This document shows, piece by piece, positions 40,829 to 53,386 of a DNA stretch of 64,000 nt. Both the position numbers and the translations under genes were made by a program. The DNA is from Euonymus europaeus (Eukaryota; Streptophyta; Magnoliopsida; Celastrales; Celastraceae). Positions within the stretch are counted from its first letter, which is position 1. Every line of letters starts with the position of its first letter. The DNA lies in the NCBI GenBank assembly GCA_963580455.1, contig OY756958.1:23262501-23326500 (forward strand). Reading direction: 5' to 3'. The notes under the pieces are model-generated. The model had not been told where the DNA came from. It did no database searches and was given only the letters and a program-made list of their open reading frames with translations.

Positions 40829-42592
40829 TCACTTCTTCTTCCCGCCCTTGGCAGCTTCACTAGCCTTGGTCTGTGAACAGATTAAATATCCAGAGATAAG
40901 GGGTTGAAGAAAAATCAAACAGACCACAGCTTCATTACCTTTTTTACACCTCGGATTTTCTTTGCCCTGTTCTTCCTTTCCTTCATCTGCTTCCTTGACT
41001 TTTCCACCTTTGTGTCTAGTCCATTCTGACATAACAGCAAGTAACAACTCAACATACATGCAACAACTAAAACATAATGCATTCAGTCACATAAGAGCGA
41101 AAGGAGAGAGGAGGAACGTTAAAAATAAAATATATACATGTCAGATCTAAGAATCTATTCTGTGCTTGCGCTCGGGATTAATGCAAAATGATTGAGATCC
41201 ATAAATAAGAAGACACCTTTCATCCATCATTTAACATGGACAATTGTGAAGGGTGAAAAGAGTTAATCTGGATTCTGTATCCAGTAATTTATAAGTACAT
41301 GATTCTTTATGCTCCACAGATAACATACCATGTCTAACCAATTAACCAAATTTAGATCAGTAAACCATGACGGCAAAAGAAAGAAATTCAATAAGAAGAA
41401 GAAAAAAAAAAGGTAAGGCATTGGTGAGTGGGTAGCAGCAACTGGAAGTACCACAGGAATGAGTTCAAACATTATTTTCAATATGTGCCGAAGAATGGTC
41501 TTGAAACAAGAATCCACGGCTACCAAATGTGTGTCATATCTTGGACCAACGGAAATTATTTACAGCAGTTTGAGGACGGCACAAAAAGGTAACCAAGATT
41601 GTAAACAAAATCGTCCACAATTTAGACATCTGAGGAAGTTTTAAGTCCGAATCTGGATTATTGTTCACGATATGAACAGCATAAAGAATTTACAAAATAA
41701 CAATCAAGGTTGCTAAACAATGAACATTACACAGAAAGTATTTGAAAGAAACAGTCGTCATAATGTCAAGGAAATGCTCTAGAGAGCAATATCCAATCAA
41801 CAATATCCATCAATCATCCTATAATAATGCAAACATATGTTTAAATGGTTGAAGTATATAAGCGGAAAAAATCCCCTTACAGGTCACCAGACTTAATACC
41901 ACTACCACATGATACGTACAGAAGCAATAACAAAGGATTAAATCCACTGATAACTAGCTTAAGAGATGTAGATATATTTACCCTGATCAGCCTGTACTTC
42001 GGCTCGTACTTCTTTGCATTCTCAACTGAGTCATAGATCAGCCCATATCCAGTTGACTTCCCACCACCGAAATGAGTGCGGAACTTAAACACAAATATTG
42101 AGTTTTGGTCTTTCACATCATATAGCCTTGCCAATTTCTCCTTCAAATCAGCCTTAAACAACACAGTGATATAAACAATACCAAGTCAAGGAAATTTGTA
42201 ACGAAAAGAAATGTTCAATTAAGATGTAGGTACCTTAGAAACATTGGGCCTCCCAGGGATACAAAACATCAATGACCTGAAAACAAAGTAAGCATGACGG
42301 CAATTAGAGATAGAATACTTTCTTGACCACCTCAGTGTATCAGAAGATACATGATCTATGGTAAACAAGACTGTTTAGTTCTAAATTCAATAACAAGCAA
42401 TACATGTAAATTTACATTTATCTAAATAAGTTCAGATCAGTTTTCTTCTATTTCTAATCAAAAATTTCTCAGAAACCAAACAAGAATCGGGGAAAAAAAA
42501 GAGTAAAATCAACTCACGAATTGCTTCCTTGACAGAAGCCTATTGGTCATGAACTTCCTCGTTCTAATCGTCACAGATTTGTTCTCCGCCAT
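40829..42592 (-). CDS. RPS24: 40S ribosomal protein S24 (eS24), frame broken in exon 2
   Basis: Small-subunit ribosomal protein. Coding exons: 42518-42592 ([18 protein letters not shown]), 42234-42276, 41982-42152, 40939-41025 and 40829-40870 (ending AAKGGKKK). All splice sites are GT-AG. Exons 1, 3, 4 and 5 encode the standard protein ([38 protein letters not shown]). Exon 2 is 43 nt, not the expected 42. It should give [14 protein letters not shown], but reads [13 protein letters not shown] followed by a stop, because of one extra base in tatccctgggagg near 42255. Removing one base gives 138 residues, normal for plants. The exon also changes His to Tyr (CAT to TAT). A real lesion would kill the gene; an assembly error is equally possible. 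A 5' UTR intron lies between about 42596 and 42714. Confidence 0.88.
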
Positions 42593-44993
42593 ACTTCTGA
42601 GCAAAAAAAAGCTCCTGGTTCAAATGATAGGACAACGAAAAAATTAACAAACATTCAACAAAAATGTGCCACAAAAAACAGGGAATGTGACAAGAACCCT
42701 AAATCGCCTTACTTACTCTGAGTAATTCTCGCCGAGTTTCTCCTCCAGAAAATGCTTTGGAGCGAGTCTCCGTTGGCGCAGAATCAAAACTGCGATCCAG
42801 CGAGGTTTTACGTTTTTAGGGTTTCAAGAGAGAACTGAACTGCTTCTCTGACTTTCGAATTAGGTTATTTTACTGCTCTCGTATACGAAAATGTTCTCAC
42901 TCGCCCACTTGCACAATAACAGCAATGGTCGGGCCGGTATACATAACAGAACAAATTGGGCACTTTCAGGAGCCCATATCTTTAAAGATCCAAAACTGAA
43001 AAGACCATCTAGAACTTTGGAGGCCCAAAATTTGAACATCAAGTTCCTAGACTTAATATGGCAAAAATGGGCTTTTGATCCATTTTAGGTCGACACAAAG
43101 AATTTATGGAAAATTTGCATATTTGAATTCAAAGTTATTTGCCATAATAATATAATTCGGATTAAGATCCGAGCAACTAAATTGTATCAATATTTTTGTG
43201 TTTGGACCTAGATTCAATTTTAAATCGAACAAAACTCAAATTTTGTACATACGACTTATATTCAAACATGATTCAATTTGACTCAAACAAATTTGATCAT
43301 CCGAACAAATGAGACAGTATCTAATGTTAACCTCCGCTTTACATGGAAACCCCCCCAAGTCCTCAAGTGCTACATGCATAATTGGCCAAATACAGTACAC
43401 AAAATTTTTGGTAGGAAAAAGTCATATCAAAGTAGGGCGAGGGAAGTGGGGCAATATTCAATGCAAGTGACTCAGCAGCTGTTTGGTTGTAATTTTGTAT
43501 CTGCAGCTTTACAGCCTTTTTTCCTTTTGTCTCTGCTTTCTTGTGTGCTGAATTCGACCCCATAAAGAGTCTTTTTGAGCTACGGATGAGAAATCTCTGC
43601 CTACACACGTGATTTTATGTCTCTTTTAATTTTCAATTTTGTGCAAAGTTCTCACATCTACGCAGACAGACGTGGACCATGTCTTGTGGCTGGAAAATAA
43701 AGTTACATTTCATCATCTCAAGTCTCAACATCAATCATAAGATGGAAGAGAGAGAGAAAAGCAGCACCAAGTGAAGAACGTAGCACAAAAGTTTGCCCCT
43801 CTGGCCTCTACATTCTCTTTATTCTGCTTGGACATTTCTTGATACGCTATTGACTCACTATTAGTTTGTTACACATCATTCACTGTAGCAGTTAGCATTG
43901 ACTCAAATACATGACTCGATGACTGATATCAGCTTGACGTGGCTCGCATTGCAAGCGCATTTTCGGAGAAGTACGAACGGGCAAGAAATCAGGACATCGA
44001 TAATTAAGGCAATTGTTAACGGTGTCTGATTGAATTGAAAATCGCACGATTGACTCCAAAGCTATCAACGACATGAACTTTAAAACAAGCGATTTTGTCC
44101 CTACATTCATTGGTTTTTGGCCAAATTGCTTGTTCATTTTCAAATCCACAATTTATTGTTATTTTGCTCCGATACATATCTTTGACATATCAAGTTATTT
44201 TTAGAGTTTTTACTATGTCACTATTTAAATAAGAGGATAGTTTTCGGTTTTGATTTTGAAATAAAATTGACGCGACGAGTTATCCTTTCTTCCTTCCAAC
44301 TCTTGGTATTTGTTAGAATCGACAAGGTGTTTTAGCCTTGATCCTGGTATTCGCGATTCACAGAGCTATAGACTCCATAAGTGTCTTCAAAACAAGTTGG
44401 ACACTTCGACCACACAGAACATCACATGGAAGAGTTCTAAGGTTTATGGAATACAGTAAATGAAATACCACAAGTCAGATATTACTTGGACTTTAGGCCA
44501 CCATTCTATGATTCGAATGAAGTGATAGGCAGAGAAATTGAAGAAAAATGCATTTATGTCAGAGAGTACACACTCTGTTAATAACTCCCCAATTCCCTCA
44601 AGCCCTCTTAGTTTAATAAGGTCGCAAGTCAAAGATACCCCAGAAGTTGTGGGCTTACAGTGTTGGTGCAGCAAGTGTGAAGTGAATGTGCAGGTCGGTG
44701 ACTACTTCTCCAGACACATTTTACTAAATTACCAACACCAAAGTTGTCCCATTGCTATGAACACAAAGCAGGTTTTAATGGAGACGAGAAATTTCTTCTG
44801 AACAAATAAAATGGAGGATATTGGAAACTTTTTATTTTAGTGCTAGATTGATAATGTACACTGCCTTAAGTTTCATCCTTCTTCAACTCTAGAAGTTATC
44901 TAATCTATATCTCTGCTTGTACAAGTGCCCATCATATCTTATGAGGGTGGTGAGGGGTAACTCAGGTGAAGGCTTTACAAAATTTTGTAGTCA
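42593..44993. other. Intergenic between RPS24 and the WNK kinase gene
   Basis: The first ~250 bp are the RPS24 5' UTR, its intron and promoter (minus strand). The remainder has no supportable gene; frames at 43363-43608 and 44444-44674 resemble nothing known to me. The last few hundred bases are likely WNK 3' UTR. Confidence 0.45.
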
Positions 44994-47785
44994 TTAAACA
45001 TCTACAGCATCTACTGGAAGAGAAGTTGCCCTTTGAAGAGAATGCGGCAGCAGAGCTCTTGTGTAGAAACTCTTAGCAGTTGCAAATTCATCCGGACTGT
45101 AACTCCTGTCCATTGCCCCACACATTTCGACCTCTTGGTTAACTGAGTCAGGGAAGCTCTTGTCAGAATGACTGGAACAACATGAAGTTAAATGCTTCTT
45201 TGAGGCCAAAGAAGCCAGGGCATGTTCACTATTTTCAATCCTTACTTTGGGTGAGATGGGATGCCGAGGAACGACTTTGGACTTCGCTTTCAATTTTTGG
45301 TTTGTAAGCTGCCTTAACTGAATCTGATACCTAGCTTTGAACCACCTCAGTTCCTGCCGGATTTCATTTTCATAATCATCGGAGAAAGCATGAGCTACAG
45401 GAGGATTTGAATAAACAGGTTTTCTTCCTTTGGGTTCTCCTTCGCTGTCCATATTTATGATTTTCTCTTCTTCCTCACAAGGTTGATCCAGTAAGTCATA
45501 TGCTTCATTGGAATGGATCTCCCTTGACTCGTGTGAACTTGATTCCCATCCATCTCGCTGAGCCCAGATATCAGTATAGTTGATGCCTTCTGATCGACCT
45601 GATGAATCTTGTGCACATTGTTCTCGCCCTTCAACTTGGTATGTAACCTCCTCAAAACGCCCATGAACAGCAGCACATCCATGCTTAGAACACTGCAGAA
45701 CTTGCAGATTCTTAGAAGCTGATGCATTATCCAATAAATAACTATATGAAGTGCAATGGTTACAGAGATTTCCACTAGTGTACTCTGGAATCTCCTCTGC
45801 TCCCAAACCCTGGCTGCCCTTATTCCATTCCGGTACCAAGGCAGCAATTTCACCATCTATCATTTCTGCTATTTTCATCACATCTTGGTTAGTAATATCA
45901 AGCTCAGCGACCATTTCGGTTGCAACACTCAATGCAGTGTCAGTCTTGATGTCAAAAGGAAAGTAGATATTACGGATGCAGCCTGCATAGAGTAAGGTCT
46001 CAATATGGTTCCTCTGGTACATACTCAATTCGACAATTACAAAAACACAAGTAAAATAATAATGGGACTATAGAGAGTTTGCGATTTTCACCTTCTTTAT
46101 CTGAAATTCTGAGCCTCAAAAAGATGCCATCGTCATCTTTCCTCCTTCCTTTGATTGTAATATCAACGTCTGCCAGATGTTCATCCTCCTTATCATTGAA
46201 GAGAGCAAGTTCATCCATCTCAAATTCGAGTGGATTATAATCAAAATCTTCCAGAGGCACATCGCTGTAACTAGCATACTGTTGATGATCATTTCCATAA
46301 ACAGGTGGTTTTAGAAGAGGGCCTAATTCATCATAGTCTTTTGGATACACCAGCGGCCGCGAATCAGAACAATCGTTTTGAAGAAAAGGGTCTTTCAAAA
46401 GCTCCATAGCAGTGAGCCTGCAAGGCGCAGAAGCTAAGCATTTTTCAACAAACTGTTGCACTTCAGGATCCTTCACTTTATAAAGAGCTTCTGGTTTCTT
46501 CCCCTACATATAAAAATCGCACCACACAGATGAATGAATTGGTATTTTGAAAAATAATCCGGTCTGAATTCACAAGCAAGGTCTAGATTCCTACTGATAT
46601 GACTTTCTTGTAGATTTGAACAGGGTGGGAGCATTCGCTGTATGGATATTCAAAGGTTACCATCTCCAGTATGCACATACCAAAAGCATATATGTCAACT
46701 AATTCATTGTACTCCTCTTCATACACCTCTGGAGCCATAAATTCTGGCGTTCCTGGTCAAAAGAAAACCCGAAAACATGTAACAAACAAAATATTTCTTA
46801 TCTTACTACCCAAATATGTGAGTCCTTGAAACTGCCGTAGTAAATGAAATTTGAAGCACAATAACCTACCAACACATCTAGCAGCATGAGATTTGCGGAG
46901 GATCGCGGCGAGGCCGAGATCACCAATCTTGACTTCTCCTTGGTTTCCATTGATAAAAATGTTGTCGCACTTGAGATCTCTGTGGATAACAGGAGGTTCT
47001 CGGCTATGGAGATATAGAAGACCCTTCAAAATCTGTCTACACCAGTGCTTGACAGCTCTAACGTTCACTCTTTTGTGATTCAATATATACCTATACAGAA
47101 GCATTGCATCGAATAGTTAATAGACAAATTAAAGACCCATATGCAGGACAAGAGAAACTGCAACAAGTATAAGATCAAAGATTTGATGGACAGTTTCGTG
47201 ATACTTACTGTCTTAAAGTACCAGAAGTGAACATTTCTGTTACGAAATTAATGTTCATGTTAGTAATGTCAACCCAAGAAGTATAGAACTTCATTATGTT
47301 TTCATGGTTCAAGGTCTTGAGGAGGTGAATTTCACAGTACAACCTCTCCATATCTTCAGGTTTTTGCAGAAAATCATGAAGCTTCACCTGATTCCATGCC
47401 ACCTCAATCCCATCATACTCGTCAAAGGCTCTGTAACTGCAAAAAATCAACCAAAATATGAAACGGATAACGCAACAAGTCATAAATGGAAATCTGTTAA
47501 AGACCCATCATTGAGAAGGTTTGACAGAGAAAGAAGAGATGAGACACTCTTTCATACACTATCTTGGAAGCTCCTTTGCCGAGAATCTCGTTGTACTGAC
47601 AAAAGATGACATATTTAACACTTAGAACAAAGATTAAAATCGTATATAAAGAACCAATTGCAAGATTAACCACAATCCACAAGTGAGCAAAAAAGGGGTA
47701 TAATTCCTACCCTTCCATATCTTCCAGTAGGATCAACTTCAACATATTCAGAGTCATCTGGTTCGTGCGTTGTAAACCCATTCAT
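44994..47785 (-). CDS. WNK: WNK-family serine/threonine kinase
   Basis: Seven coding exons: 47711-47785, 47558-47595, 47209-47436, 46870-47090, 46595-46752, 46092-46503 and 44994-45982. They join in frame to 2121 nt (706 residues). The glycine-rich loop is [10 protein letters not shown]; its Lys supplies the ATP contact, because subdomain II reads GIEVAWNQV with no Lys, the defining With-No-Lysine trait. The catalytic loop is HRDLKCDN at about residue 150, the metal loop is DLG rather than DFG, and the activation segment ends [11 protein letters not shown]. After the kinase comes an OSR1-C/PF2-like domain ([20 protein letters not shown] to VAELDI). The C-terminal 250 residues are of low complexity. 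Plant WNKs are linked to flowering time and osmotic signalling. The position suits a WNK2 orthologue, but paralogue identity needs phylogeny. Exon 2 must end at ATAGT (47558) to give IVYRAFDEY. Confidence 0.94.
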
Positions 47786-48385
47786 TCCTTAGCTTCTATT
47801 TGTGGTTTCTGTAACACAATCACTCTACAGTATTGCCTTGATCAAAGGTGGTCGATAGGGAGAGCGGAAGGGGAAGAAGCTCAGTAGGATTTAATAGAGA
47901 AAAAAGAGAGTGGACAGGTAGAGAGGGCATCGCCTCGGGGAGTTCGTTAAAGACGACAAGGCAAAAGCCTATCTCAAACCTGACAAATCAGCCCCTCCCC
48001 TTTTTAAACTTGCTTGTTTTCTTCTCAGCCTTCTCATCTTATTTCCATCATCACGAGCGGTACCTAAACGGGTGGCCGAGGGTTACCTGTGATGTATGTT
48101 TAGGCCGAATATATAATATATTGTTGGAGTTGGTGACCCGAATTCAGTTTGATATTTTGGTTTGATCCAAAAAGTTTGTTATTGAAAAAATTTGATGAAG
48201 AAATTTGTTGGTAAAATTAGGGTTTCTGTTAAGTATATATTTGATTGTAAAATCGTCACTCAATTATCTTTTGTACTTGTTTTCTTCACATAGTGAAATC
48301 CTTCTGCTCTACCCGTGGGTTTTCCGTTTCAGGGTTTTTCATGTAAATAAGCTGTGTAACTTATAAGATGTCAAATAAGCTGTGT
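47786..48385. other. 5' region of the WNK gene and intergenic sequence
   Basis: Immediately upstream of the WNK start on the minus strand lie its 5' UTR and promoter. No gene is seen on the plus strand. Confidence 0.4.
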
Positions 48386-48722
48386 GTTGTTCGGCAAAGA
48401 AAAAGTTTTGATAGCTTATAAGCTGTCAATTTACTAAAGGTATGTAAAATACGTTAATAATGAAATAAAAGCTATCGAATATGAGTTTTGTTGAAAAGAG
48501 CTTTACTCGTTAAGTTCGAATATGTAATTTTTTTCGAAATTTTACATATATTTTGAGAGATAAAATGGTAAATGTGTGAGAGAATATGGGCAATATAGGA
48601 AATTCAGATTTTTTATTGTTGATATGTAACTGATGTGATTGTTGACTGATGAAAATAAGCTTATAATCTACATATCGTATCAGCTGAGCTTATAAGCTCG
48701 CATAAAGCTTTAACGAACAGTC
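48386..48722. mobile_element. TIR element (337 bp), family unclear
   Basis: The left end gttgttcggcaaag and the reverse complement of the right end (gactgttcgttaaag) are similar, and both are followed inward by agcttataagct-type words. The 6-bp word ctgtgt flanks both sides (48380-48385 and 48723-48728). The interior matches the fragment at 12062-12190 on the same strand. No coding capacity. Confidence 0.6.
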
Positions 48723-49799
48723 CTGTGTTTTTAATTCTTTATTGTTGTGTTTGTTCGAACTGTTATTCAACGTGTATAATAATGTGTGTTGGACCTGTTG
48801 GTGTGCTACAATTATATTGAAAGACGTATTTTACTGATATGACGTATGTGATATCACTTTATTTATAATAAAAATGATACCAAATATGTGATTTTAAGGA
48901 CCAACAAAAATTGCATATTGCATATTGCAATTACTTCACGGACTCCTACTTAGGTTTTTGTTGCCATGAAAAAATTTATTTTAATTTTTAAAGATTATGA
49001 ATATATTTTGAGTGTAATTATAAATTTAACGATATAATCTTTGTATCAAATAAAAAATTAAATAGAACATGAAATAATACAATTATATTCAACGGTTTCA
49101 TGTCTTATTTCTATTTTGTTTTAAACAATAAAAAATTGTTAAATTCGTAATCTCAATCAAAACTCATTGATATTAGTCTAAATGCATGTTCATCCTAGAT
49201 TTAGGTGATCACTCAAGGAAAAAGTCGCGACCACTATTAGAGCATTCCAAATCGAAATTTTAGCCCCATGTGAAGTGACTTATAATGTGACATCTTTCTT
49301 CTCTATTGGACTTTTTAGAGAAGTGTGTTGGGCCATTTATCAATCACTACCAAAAACATGCTAATCATATTCAATGAAGCATGGCAAGAGGCATGCATTA
49401 TTCTATTCTTCTTTCTCGCAGTACTGCGTGCTCAACGGCATCATAATTAAGAACAAAAACTACATGGAAAGTGTGTTTCTAAGTTCTAACATATAATAAT
49501 CATGTCACCAATGCATTTTCCTGCTTGTTAAGGACAAACATGAACCTAGGAATACTCAATATTCAACGAACCGAAATATCAAACTCTATTAAAATATACG
49601 TTTATCCACTAAAGGGTAATTCTCCGTTTGTTTCCAAACAAATCAGTTCCAGAAGCCCAATTACAGATGGCTAAGGCCTGACAGTCGGTCCATGTAGTTG
49701 ATGCTCAACATGAGCCCATTTCACAGAAATCCATGCCTAATTGGCCCAACTAATAAATCGGGCCTGTTTCATTGTGATTTAAGTAAAAATTTCATAATT
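48723..49799. other. Intergenic, upstream of the SurE pseudogene
   Basis: AT-rich, with no supportable gene. The last ~150 bp would have been the SurE promoter. Confidence 0.4.
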
Positions 49800-52700
49800 A
49801 TGCGCGATTCATTAGCATTCAGGCAGGCACTGTACTCAATGCTTATTGCGCGGCATCTTCTTCCGAGAGAAATAAATGCCGGAAGAAGTATTTCACTATG
49901 CCAGCGCAGCAGTTCCCATCCGCGTGCGGTTTTCTCTCGCTTTGCCGAGCGAGAGCTCTCTCACAGCAATGATCAGTGCCCGACCATCATGGTCACCAAC
50001 GACGACGGTATCGATGCGCCAGGGCTACGCGTTCTCGTCTCCTCGAATCGCTACAATTTGTCCTTGTTTGTGTCCCGGACTCGTACGTTCCCTCTCTCCT
50101 TCGAAATTATGAGTCTGATTGATTTTATCGAGAATGAATTCTGGTGGTTGTGAGCTCTAGTTGGATAATGCTTCAAGCTTGCTCGCAGAGCTGTCCGTTA
50201 TTTGGATATGATGGTTTTCAATTCTGTGAAATTTATTGCATGTTTGGCGTCAGTTACGGTAAATTCCTGTAGTTTGCCGGCTTAAATAGTTTATGATTAT
50301 ATCAGTCTAACTTTGAAGAAAATTCATTAACGGAATTGATTCAAAATTAAATATAATTCGTCAGTAAAATTCTGTCATGTGATGGCTTGATTTCCGGGAA
50401 AGTTTGGCAGCTAATCATAGTATTACTTGCCGCCACTGCCACGCCACCCTGTTTCTGCCCAGCGAGTGGCTATTGATGGAGCAACAGCGTTTGCAGTTTC
50501 TATGAGGTCTCCATTTTGCCATATCATGATTTTTCATCTTTATTCCTTTATATTTTGGATGATGCTCATATCATGCATAAATCTATTTAAAATATATACC
50601 TATGCAATTTTCAGTTGAGATATAAAATTTTCCCTGACATGAAATACTTGAACTTTTGTAGGACTTGTTCAAAACAAATGTGGGTATTGTTTTTCCTGCT
50701 GTAGTTGCAGACATGGAAAACAAAACAGGTGGTACTGGCCCGTGACTGTTGAATGCCATATTTAAACCAAAAAATAAAGATAGACGGAACTTTTCCCTGT
50801 GTTTATCACTGTTAATTTTTTATGTGCATTATTACTTTCATGCTTATATATGATTTGGTGGATCCTTTAAATTGATCTTGCAACTTGTGATGAATTCCAA
50901 TTTTCTTGTGTTTTTCGGGCACTCCAGCAGATTGTACTTCTTTAGGGATCTCCAAAGCTATCCTCCCGGTGATCCCGGATCTGGTGGCTCTCTTGTCTTT
51001 GATGTGTATTTGTGAGGCTTTTAATGATCATTTTATTTAAACAAGTTTTCCTATTTATTACTGTACCTTGCTCACTTTCATCATGCAATGATGACTATAT
51101 AAAAGCTTTTATATGATTTAAAACAGTTCTCCTTCTTCTTCTTTTTTCAATTAAAAAACATCATTTTAGGTTTCTCAGTTTGTTTGTGCTTATAATTGAG
51201 GCATTGTTGGCATTAGGTAGTCTCTCTATGGTGAATAAACCCACTTTTTATATCCTTTCGCACGGCAAGTTTATCTGCACACTGCGAGAGTGGAGCTTAG
51301 AGTTGTTCTACATAGTTCTCTGTGAATCTCCTAATTTTTGCAAACAGGTAGTTAGTGGTATAAACGTGGGGAGCAACTATGGTTATCATATGTGAGTTCC
51401 TGGCTTTCCTCATGATTTATGTTATGATCATCCTTATTTTCTCAACTCAGACGATGAGAGGTGTTCCTAACTATAATCATCAAAGAAACAAACACATAGA
51501 TATGCATACCTATGAACGTTATCTATCTAAGTTCATTCAGTTGACACAGTTTAAAAGAAATGTTAAGTTTTGTTTAATTAATTCTCATAGCCACAACCAC
51601 TTTTTAAGTCGTGTTTTGAAGTCGTTCGTTTAACAAAAAATTGTAGTTTGAGTTGTTGGGTAAATTGTGCTCATAACTTTTCTGATTGGCTCCCTCACTG
51701 AAATTTCAGCATTTACTCAGGCACGGTTGCTGGTGCTCGAAAGGATTTCTTACATGCATACCTGGAGTCTCTAAATCATATGATTGGTGAGTAGACGAGT
51801 CTCATGCCATGTTACTTGATTAATAGGAAAAGGTCGAAAGTTAAGAGTTTGTGACAGGTTCACTCCTGAAGTATATTTTATACGGGGCTGAGGCCCATGT
51901 TCTGTTTTTGCCCAAGCTTCTTGGACTTTTCCTATTTTCATCTTGCACCTATCTCTTATGTCATGATTGTAATAAAGGCTTTTAGTTTAATCTTTTATGA
52001 CTATGTTTTGTGTAAAAGGAAAGGCTATTTTTAGTGTGGACGTAGGGTTGGAGGCAAAAGCAATGTGCAGGACTATAGAATTTCTGCTTAAACTTGTTTA
52101 CCAATCATAAAGGTAGTACTTACATAGATTAAGAATCAGACTTATCCTCTAGGATGCTTTCGAATATAGCTTTTCCAACTGATGTTGCAAATCATAAGGT
52201 AAATTAAATAGCTTGTCAACATGTTACTTTGACATCCAAATTTGCGGGTATGCTTGAGGTAGCCTTCTCCAAGGTATCAATGCGTCTTTTGTTGTTTCTC
52301 ATATAGGCTTTCTTCAAAGCTTGCTTTCTGGCAGAAAGGGAGTGCTGCTTTCCAGGAATTATTAAGTGGTATATTGGTGAGAAGTCACTTAGGCTTCCTC
52401 TGATCTTTCTAAGTTTTGTCAATGAAAGGGAAGCTGTGCTTTCCAGGAATTAGTTAGTGGTGTGTTGGTGAGAACTAAGAAGTCACTTAGGCTTCCTCTG
52501 ATTGTGCTAACTAAATTTTGTTGATTTTAACGAACTTATTGCAAATTTATGTTTATATTAACCTCAGTTGGTAGGCTTTGGTCCGATTTTGGTTTTTTTT
52601 TTTGTGTGTTTTCAGCCTTGTTTTTGTATCCCAATTCTGGCTTTTCAATTTTCATTCAGTTTCAGAAGTATGCCTTTTTGAACTTGTTCACCTTATTTTT

Positions 52701-53386
52701 GGTTCTGCTATCTTAACGAACCAAGTCTATTCTTCTTGTAGGTTGGCTTAAGCATATGAGAATCGTTTCCTTCTTGACTTCTTATTGATGTGCATGTTCT
52801 ACACTTGTCACATTCTTGTTTTTAGTGCATAATTGTGCTCCTGTTTTTCCTTATTTAGCATACTGAAGTTGTCCATAGGAAAACACTGGACAACTATGGT
52901 GACATGATTCCGCAGGGACATGTGATTTTCCCTTGCATATAAATGCAATGAACTTCGATAAATGGTTTCAGTGAGGGATAATTTTTTTAGAATGAAGATA
53001 TAGCCTTTGAGGAGGTTGAAAGTGAGAGTCTACTGTTTTAAAATTTTCTTTCATTCATATTAATACATTTGCTTTTTTAATTGGTTTGTATTTTCTGCAA
53101 TATGACATGCTAAATAGAAGGCTACCGTAAATTCAATAGTATACATACCAATGAACAAAGTACACAAGTCTCTGTTAGATGTTATTTGAACTGGTTTTGT
53201 GGTGTTTCTTGTGCCTCAAAAAGGGGTATAAGCTGACTAAGCAGGGTAAAAGTATCGCTAAAATGGGCTTGAGGCAACTTACAGTTGATACAGAAGGAGG
53301 GAAATGACTATGGAAACAGATTCAACATCAGCGACAAATTCTGATTCAAGATCTATATCACAAGGAAACTTGTTCAGGAGCGAAGT
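49800..53386 (+). pseudogene. SURE: Decayed SurE-type 5'-nucleotidase/phosphatase
   Basis: SurE proteins dephosphorylate nucleoside monophosphates using the metal-binding TNDDG motif. Family blocks are present in order but not in one frame. TIMVTNDDGIDAPGLR (about 49982-50030) is intact but followed by a shortened VLVSSNRYN, then VCVPDS after a frame change. NHSIT and HPVSAQRVAIDGATAFAV (about 50415-50505) are in different frames. ADCTSLGISKAILP (about 50933-50980) follows. VVSGINVGSNYGYH (about 51349-51390) is next. YSGTVAGAR and IPGVSKSYDW (about 51715-51785) are again out of frame. [17 protein letters not shown] (about 53218-53270) runs into a stop before MTMETDS. At least five indels or stops make it non-functional, and several downstream exons are absent. 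It was never spliceable into one frame in any way I could find. Arabidopsis carries a SurE gene beside its PHD/acetyltransferase homologue (from memory). Confidence 0.8.
52337..52525. repeat. Tandem duplication of about 90 bp
   Basis: Two adjacent copies (about 52337-52425 and 52426-52525) share gctttccaggaatta, ttggtgaga and aagtcacttaggcttcctct. The second has a small insertion (actaag) and several substitutions. It lies in an intron-equivalent part of the SurE pseudogene. Confidence 0.75.
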
